A stretch of DNA of 18,689 bases from Chloroflexota bacterium. GTDB lineage: Bacteria; Chloroflexota; Anaerolineae; Caldilineales; Caldilineaceae. The notes below the pieces were generated by a model. It did no database searches, was not told the origin of the DNA, and was given only the letters and a program-made list of their open reading frames with translations. The translations under genes were made by a program, and so were the position numbers. The stretch lies in NCBI GenBank assembly GCA_016199425.1, contig JACQGT010000450.1, positions 1 to 18,689 on the forward strand, in the 5' to 3' direction. Below, one piece after another: positions 14,442 through 18,689 of this stretch. The first letter of the stretch is position 1. Each line of letters starts with the position of its first letter.

Positions 14442-15449
14442 ATGACTCTCGATTATTTGTTGAAACGAATCTTTCAGTTTGTCCTCATTGCGTTTCTGGC
14501 GGCAACCATCAACTTTTTCTTCCCGCGTATGTCCGGCCAGGATCCCATCCGCCAGAAGCTGATACTACTGCAAAGCCAGGGCGTCAACGTATCCAGCGAG
14601 GAAGTGGCTGGCCTGATCGAAACCTATAACGCCAAATTTGGCCTGGATCAACCCTTGTGGCGGCAATACCTGAACTATCTGGGCAATATGGCGCGCTTCG
14701 ACTTCGGCGTTTCCATCTCGAACTATCCTTCCACGGTGATTTCCGTTCTGGCACGGGCAATCCCCTGGACGGTGGGCCTGCTGTTGACGGCTACGCTGAT
14801 CAGTTTTACCATCGGCACGATTGTGGGCGCGCTGCTGGCCTGGGGCAAAGCGCCCCTTTGGGTGCGTACCATCTTCCCTGCCTTTTTTACTTTTTCGGCT
14901 GTGCCTTTTTATCTGATGGCCATTATCCTGCTCTACATCTTTGCCTTCCAGTGGCCTATCTTTCCGCTCTTCGGTGGCTATAGCACCCAGCGGATTCCGG
15001 AAGTGAGCTGGAGTTTTGCAGTCGATATTTTGTACCACTCGATTCTGCCCGCCTTTTCCATTGTGCTGGCCCAGGTCGGCTTCTGGGCATTGGGTATGCG
15101 CTCGATGATGGTGACTGTGCAGGGCGAGGACTATATGTTACAGGCCGAAGCCAAAGGCTTGAAGGACTCACGCATCTTTTACCGCTATGCCATGCGCAAC
15201 GCGATTTTGCCCCAGATCACCGGCTTGGCCCTCTCGCTGGGCACGACGATTTCCGGCGCGATTCTGGTCGAGATCGTCTTTAGCTATCCCGGCGTTGGCT
15301 CTGTGCTGCTGCAAGCCGTGCGTGGCTTTGACTGGTTTGTGATTCAGGGCATCGTCTTTCTGGTCATTCTCTCTGTGGCTTTTACAATGCTCGTCATCGA
15401 TCTGATCTACCCTTTGCTGGACCCGCGTATCCATTATCGGACTGAATAG
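14442..15449 (+). CDS. Oligopeptide-family ABC transporter permease, OppB/DppB type (system 2)
   Basis: 335 residues from the ATG at 14442. No good Shine-Dalgarno sequence is visible. The start is set by the family N-terminus (MTLDYLLKRIFQFVLIAFLA) and by lack of better choices. Membrane segments lie near 8-27, 109-134, 143-170, 198-222, 258-278 and 299-323. The EAA loop is near 229-257 (EDYMLQAEAKGLKDSRIFYR). KFGLDQPLWRQYLNYLGN and FDFGVSI at 65-91 are the usual external landmarks, and the protein ends DPRIHYRTE. It forms the membrane channel with the permease at 15536. A 15-residue polar stretch near 42-57 (LLQSQGVNVSSEEVAG) resembles that of sugar-type members of the family, a weak hint only. 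Confidence 0.92.
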   Translation: MTLDYLLKRIFQFVLIAFLAATINFFFPRMSGQDPIRQKLILLQSQGVNVSSEEVAGLIETYNAKFGLDQPLWRQYLNYLGNMARFDFGVSISNYPSTVISVLARAIPWTVGLLLTATLISFTIGTIVGALLAWGKAPLWVRTIFPAFFTFSAVPFYLMAIILLYIFAFQWPIFPLFGGYSTQRIPEVSWSFAVDILYHSILPAFSIVLAQVGFWALGMRSMMVTVQGEDYMLQAEAKGLKDSRIFYRYAMRNAILPQITGLALSLGTTISGAILVEIVFSYPGVGSVLLQAVRGFDWFVIQGIVFLVILSVAFTMLVIDLIYPLLDPRIHYRTE

Positions 15450-15467
15450 CGCGCCAGACCCCGAAAC

Positions 15468-15492
15468 GGGCGCAGCAAGCAAGCGCCCCTAC
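15468..15492. repeat. GGGCGC...GCGCCCCTAC REP-like element
   Basis: Six-base arms GGGCGC (15468-15473) and GCGCCC (15483-15488) flank AGCAAGCAA, followed by CTAC. The unit is related to the one at 2347-2365. It lies in the 86-base gap between the two permease genes of operon 2. Confidence 0.6.
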
Positions 15493-15535
15493 AGTATTGA
15501 AGCCCAAATGAGTTCTTTATAAGGCGAACTTTCCT

Positions 15536-16438
15536 ATGGCAATCCAATCGACGCCTGTACTCGAAGCGCCGCCTGTGCCGGCCAACCGGCTGCGGGATAC
15601 CCTTCTCTATTTTCGACGCAACCGCCCGCTGATCGCTGGTTGTCTTCTGTTGTTGCTTATCGTGCTCTTTGTCGTGGTTGGATCGATTGTCACCAGCCCG
15701 GAAGATGCCCAACCTCTGGCCTATCGGCCTAGCCAGCCACCGTCTGCTGAACATTGGTTGGGAACCGATCGTCTGGGCAAAGATATTCTGGCTGTGATGA
15801 CAGAAGGCACGCCCCAGACCATCCGCATTGGTGTAACGGCTGGCACAATCGGCGTGCTGATTGGCACGATTCTCGCCTTTTTCAGCGGCTACTACGGCGG
15901 CGTATTTGATACCATCACCCGCTCCGCCGTGGACATCTTGCGTACAGTTCCGGCTCTGCTTGTGTTGGTCATCATCGCCATTTCGGTTCCCGGTGATATG
16001 TCGGTGACGGAGATGGCGCTGATTGTGGCCGCGCTGGCCTGGCTTGGCCCCACCCGTGTATTGCGCGCCCAGGTGCTTGTGATTCGACAACAGCCCTACG
16101 TGGAGATGGCCCGTTTCAGCGGGCTGAGCGGCCCGGAGATCATCATCCGTGAGATGATCCCCAATCTCATGCCTTTCATCGTGGCCGTCTACATCACCTC
16201 CATCTCCGGCGCCGTTCTCGCCTCCCTCGGACTGGAAGCCATCGGGTTAGGCCCCTTTGAGGCCAATACGCTGGGCATGACCATCTACTGGAACATCTGG
16301 TACGCATCGCTGATCAACGGTTGGTGGTGGTGGTGGACGCCCCCTATCGTCGTGATTGTCCTCCTCTTTGTTGGCCTTTTCCTCATCTCCCAGGGTCTGG
16401 ACGAATGGGCCAATCCGCGCCTGAGAAAGAGCGTCTAA
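15536..16438 (+). CDS. Oligopeptide-family ABC transporter permease, OppC/DppC type (system 2)
   Basis: 300 residues from the ATG at 15536; only a weak purine patch (AAGGCGAA) lies upstream. The OppC_N segment is at about 20-50. HWLGTDRLGKDILAVM at 73-88 is the standard block before the core. Membrane segments lie near 100-118, 139-151, 155-170, 209-233 and 269-286. The EAA loop is near 189-210 (EMARFSGLSGPEIIIREMIP). A run of five tryptophans (263-267, NGWWWWWTPP) precedes the last segment at the outer face, an exaggerated form of the Trp-rich turn seen in this subgroup. The long external insert of the system 1 counterpart is absent. The stop and the next ATG share one base (TAATG), implying translational coupling. 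Confidence 0.92.
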   Translation: MAIQSTPVLEAPPVPANRLRDTLLYFRRNRPLIAGCLLLLLIVLFVVVGSIVTSPEDAQPLAYRPSQPPSAEHWLGTDRLGKDILAVMTEGTPQTIRIGVTAGTIGVLIGTILAFFSGYYGGVFDTITRSAVDILRTVPALLVLVIIAISVPGDMSVTEMALIVAALAWLGPTRVLRAQVLVIRQQPYVEMARFSGLSGPEIIIREMIPNLMPFIVAVYITSISGAVLASLGLEAIGLGPFEANTLGMTIYWNIWYASLINGWWWWWTPPIVVIVLLFVGLFLISQGLDEWANPRLRKSV

Positions 16439-17478
16439 TGGCACAGCAGTCACAGAGCAACCGATATCAATCGAGCAACGCTGAACCCCTGCTCGAAATC
16501 AAAGATTTGCACGTACACTACGAGACCGCGGACGGCGCGGTCAAAGCGGTGAGCGGTGTCAATTTGACATTGTACGAGGGCGAACGGGTGGCTCTGGTGG
16601 GCGAATCCGGCTGCGGCAAGACGACACTGGCCCTGGCGATTATGCGCCTGCTCAAGCCGCCGGCCCGCATTGTCCAGGGCGAAATCATCCTGGCCGGTCG
16701 GGACCTGCTCAAACTTGATGAAGAGAAGATGCGTCTGGCCCGCTTGCAGGACGTGGCGCTTGTCACGCAGGCGGCCATGAACGCGCTTAATCCGGTGATG
16801 CGCATCAAGGATCAGATTATCGACGGGCTGGTGGATCACGGCTATGAAGAGACCAAAACAACCTTTCGCAAGCGCATCCATTCCCTGCTGGAACACGTGG
16901 GGCTAAAAGCCAATGTAGCGCGCATGTTTCCCCACGAATTGAGCGGCGGGATGAAGCAGCGGGTGGGTATGGCGACCGCCAGCGCGCTGCAACCCTAGCT
17001 GATCATCGCCGACGAGCCAACCAGCGCCCTGGATGTGGTGGTGCAGCGCCAGGTGATGACAACCCTGGGCCGTCTGCAAAAGGAGACCGGCGCATCGGTG
17101 ATTCTCGTCGGCCACGATATGGGTCTGGTTGCCCAGTTTGCGGACAAAGTGGGTGTGATGTACGCCGGCAAGCTGGTCGAGTTTTCCCCGGTCGAGCGCA
17201 TTGTGCAGGAGCCGTTGCATCCCTACTCGGACCTGCTGCTGCAGAGCGTGCCCAGCCTGGATGCGAAAGCTGACCGCCTGGTCAGCATCCCCGGTATGCC
17301 GCCCCGTCTCATCGATCTGCCGCCTGGCTGCTTCTTTGCACCCCGTTGTCCTGTGGCGATGCCCCACTGCTCTCAGATCATTCCCGCGCTCGAACCCACA
17401 CGGGACGGGCGTTATGTGGCGTGTCACCTCTTCTCCGAAACCAGCACGACAGCACCCGCAGGGGAGGTTGGCGCGTGA
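16438..17478 (+). pseudogene. Oligopeptide-family ABC ATPase, OppD/DppD type (system 2), interrupted by an in-frame TAG
   Basis: From the ATG at 16438 the frame gives 186 residues: Walker A GESGCGKT 55-62, Q-loop Gln111 (VTQAAMNALNPV) and signature LSGGMKQR 168-175. TAG at 16996-16998 then takes the place of codon 187. The same frame continues without shift for 159 more codons and begins LIIADEPTSALD, the Walker B and D-loop. The switch histidine (GHDMG), HPYSDLL and a four-cysteine tail follow. Relatives usually read P-K-L-(L/I)-I-A-D-E-P here, so one base change from AAG would explain the TAG. As read, the product lacks Walker B and cannot hydrolyse ATP. Causes could be a real nonsense mutation, a sequencing error or suppression. 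The stop overlaps the next gene's GTG by four bases (GTGA), so the operon structure is otherwise intact. Confidence 0.88.
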
Positions 17479-18497
17479 CCCCGATTCTAGAGCTGCGTAA
17501 TGTCTCAAAAATTTTCGGTGGCGGTCTGTTCAGCAGCAATCGCACCGTTGCCGTGGAGGATGTCACTTTCTCCATCCCGTCGGACAACCCTACAATGATT
17601 GCCGTGGCCGGCGAAAGCGGCAGCGGCAAGACGACGCTCTCCCGCCTGCTCCTGGGGGTGGCCCGGCCCAGCACAGGCCAGGTGCTCTACAACGGCAGCG
17701 ATCTTGCGACGCTCTCCAAGCAGGGGCGCAAGCAATTTCTGCGCGACGTGCAGCCCATCTATCAGGACCCCTTCGGCGTCTACAACCCCTTTTACAAAGC
17801 CGATCACCTGCTCTACGTGGCCATTGCCAAGTTCAAACTGGCCAGCTCGGCCACAGAGACACGGCAACTGATCGTCGAGGCGCTGGAAACTGTCGGTATG
17901 CGCGCCGACGAGGTATTGGGCCGCTTTCCCCACCAGTTGAGCGGCGGCCAACGCCAGCGGATGATGGTGGCCCGGGCTCTGCTCCTGCGCCCGAAGGTCA
18001 TCCTGGCCGATGAGCCGGTTTCGATGGTGGACGCCTCCCTGCGCGCCACCATTCTGGAGAGCCTGCGTTCCCTGAACCGGGACTTCGACATCTCCATCCT
18101 CTACGTCACCCACGACCTGACGACTGCCTACCAGAGTTGCGAAAGCATTCTGATTATGTACCGGGGGGCTGTGGTGGAGGCGGGCGCGGTGGAAGAGGTG
18201 ATTCGCAAGCCCAAGCACCCCTACACCCAACTCCTGGTGGAATCGATCCCCCAGATGCGCGCCGTGCGCAATTGGGAACGGGATGAAGAGGGCGAAACGA
18301 TGCTTTCCCTGGACGAGTCCCGCGCCTCCTCTGGCTGCAAGTTCGCCGACCGCTGCCCGCAAGTGATGGACAAATGTTGGACCAGCCAGCCCCCCCTCTA
18401 CCGCACGGATGAATCCCGGGTTGCGCGCTGCTTCCTGTACGAAGACGCGCCCGTCCTGGAGGGCGCAGACGTAACCTCGACGTTGCTGAAGCCCTAG
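17475..18497 (+). CDS. Oligopeptide-family ABC transporter ATP-binding protein, OppF/DppF type (system 2)
   Basis: 340 residues from GTG 17475, supported by GGGGAGG seven bases upstream, a GTGA overlap with the previous stop, and the family N-terminus (TPILELRNVSKIF); the open frame back to 17346 is the shadow of the upstream gene. Walker A GESGSGKT 46-53, Q-loop YQDPF 96-100, signature LSGGQRQR 155-162, Walker B VILADEP 175-181 and switch His213 are intact. HPYT at 248-251 and cysteines 288, 294, 301 and 319 mark the oligopeptide-type C-terminus. The D-loop reads SMVDAS instead of the usual SALDVS, found in some members. It should pair with the upstream ATPase. If that one is truly truncated, this subunit would lack its usual partner. 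Confidence 0.92.
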   Translation: MTPILELRNVSKIFGGGLFSSNRTVAVEDVTFSIPSDNPTMIAVAGESGSGKTTLSRLLLGVARPSTGQVLYNGSDLATLSKQGRKQFLRDVQPIYQDPFGVYNPFYKADHLLYVAIAKFKLASSATETRQLIVEALETVGMRADEVLGRFPHQLSGGQRQRMMVARALLLRPKVILADEPVSMVDASLRATILESLRSLNRDFDISILYVTHDLTTAYQSCESILIMYRGAVVEAGAVEEVIRKPKHPYTQLLVESIPQMRAVRNWERDEEGETMLSLDESRASSGCKFADRCPQVMDKCWTSQPPLYRTDESRVARCFLYEDAPVLEGADVTSTLLKP

Positions 18498-18532
18498 CGA
18501 AGATCGCATCCCACATTTCCACATCCCCCACT

Positions 18533-18558
18533 CGTTCCCACGCTCCGGCGTGGGAACG
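18533..18558 (+). terminator. CGTTCCCACGC hairpin, likely end of operon 2
   Basis: Arms CGTTCCCACGC (18533-18543) and its exact complement (18548-18558) enclose TCCG and are followed by GCTTTTGC. It lies 35 bases after the last ATPase stop. The palindrome is a REP type I recall from many unrelated bacteria, and with the T-run it could act as terminator. Confidence 0.6.
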
Positions 18559-18590
18559 GCTTTTGCTGTGGCCTTCTATCGCGACCTGGT

Positions 18591-18689
18591 GGCGGATTAC
18601 CAATCCGCCCTACGCTTTGTCATCCGGCATGGGTGATCTGTAGGACGGAATGGCATTCCGTCCGGCGCGGGGCGGGCGGATTACCAATC
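18591..18689. repeat. Cluster of short palindromes (GGCGGATT and GGACGGAAT types)
   Basis: GGCGGATT-ACC-AATCCGCC at 18591-18609, GGACGGAAT-GGC-ATTCCGTCC at 18643-18663 and a second GGCGGATTACCAATC copy at 18675-18689 that is cut by the window edge. All arms are perfect. The first two are joined to a TAGG/CCTA word at one flank. No gene is visible between 18498 and the edge. Confidence 0.75.

Noticed and set aside
16996..16998. TAG recoded as an amino acid in this organism
   Set aside because: Several intact neighbouring genes end in TAG at the expected protein length, and no known readthrough context surrounds this codon.
17346..17474. N-terminal extension of the last ATPase
   Set aside because: These codons overlap the C-terminal cysteine region of the preceding ATPase in another frame. 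The GTG at 17475 has a good ribosome site and the family N-terminus.

Overview
The window is a transport-rich stretch of a moderately GC-rich bacterial chromosome. It most resembles an Anaerolineae/Caldilineae-type member of the Chloroflexota. That assignment is an inference. It rests on the style of the lipoprotein binding proteins (Ala/Pro-rich linkers after the lipobox), oligopeptide-family transporters paired with a LacI-type regulator, sigma70-like TTGACA/TATAAT promoters, and intergenic space crowded with REP-like hairpins and short-word arrays of a kind I associate with that phylum. No marker gene in the window fixes the taxon.

Layout. Positions 1-636 (minus) hold the N-terminal part of an SLC13-type permease that runs off the left edge. 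Positions 744-974 (plus) hold a remnant of an LLM/F420-dependent oxidoreductase, cut off where an octamer repeat array begins. Positions 1130-1600 encode a DinB-fold protein and 1754-2347 a DUF6166-like protein. A repeat-packed convergent gap follows. Positions 9212 down to 2534 (minus) form a complete five-gene importer of the oligopeptide (PepT/Opp-Dpp) family: lipoprotein substrate-binding protein, two permeases, two ATPases. A LacI-family regulator (10501-9479, minus) lies just upstream of it, with its own promoter and a near-palindromic operator over the predicted transcription start. Next is a von Willebrand factor A lipoprotein (12169-10823, minus). From 12536 to 18497 (plus) a second complete importer with the same gene order points the other way. 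The first ATPase of this second system carries an in-frame TAG just before Walker B, so as read it is broken.

The two importers are transcribed away from a centre holding the LacI regulator and the VWA lipoprotein. LacI regulators usually sense sugars, and several oligopeptide-family importers of thermophiles are known to carry oligosaccharides. A glycan-derived substrate is therefore at least as likely as peptides, but nothing in the sequence proves it. In both operons a long hairpin lies between the binding-protein gene and the first permease gene, a layout that would let the binding protein be made in excess.

The least expected signal is non-coding. Four loci carry arrays of degenerate 8-base words (GTRRGWCR, then the reverse complement) in strict 8-base register. 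More generally, G-rich short-word arrays on the sense strand begin at, or within a few bases of, the stop codons of at least six genes, with different words at different genes.
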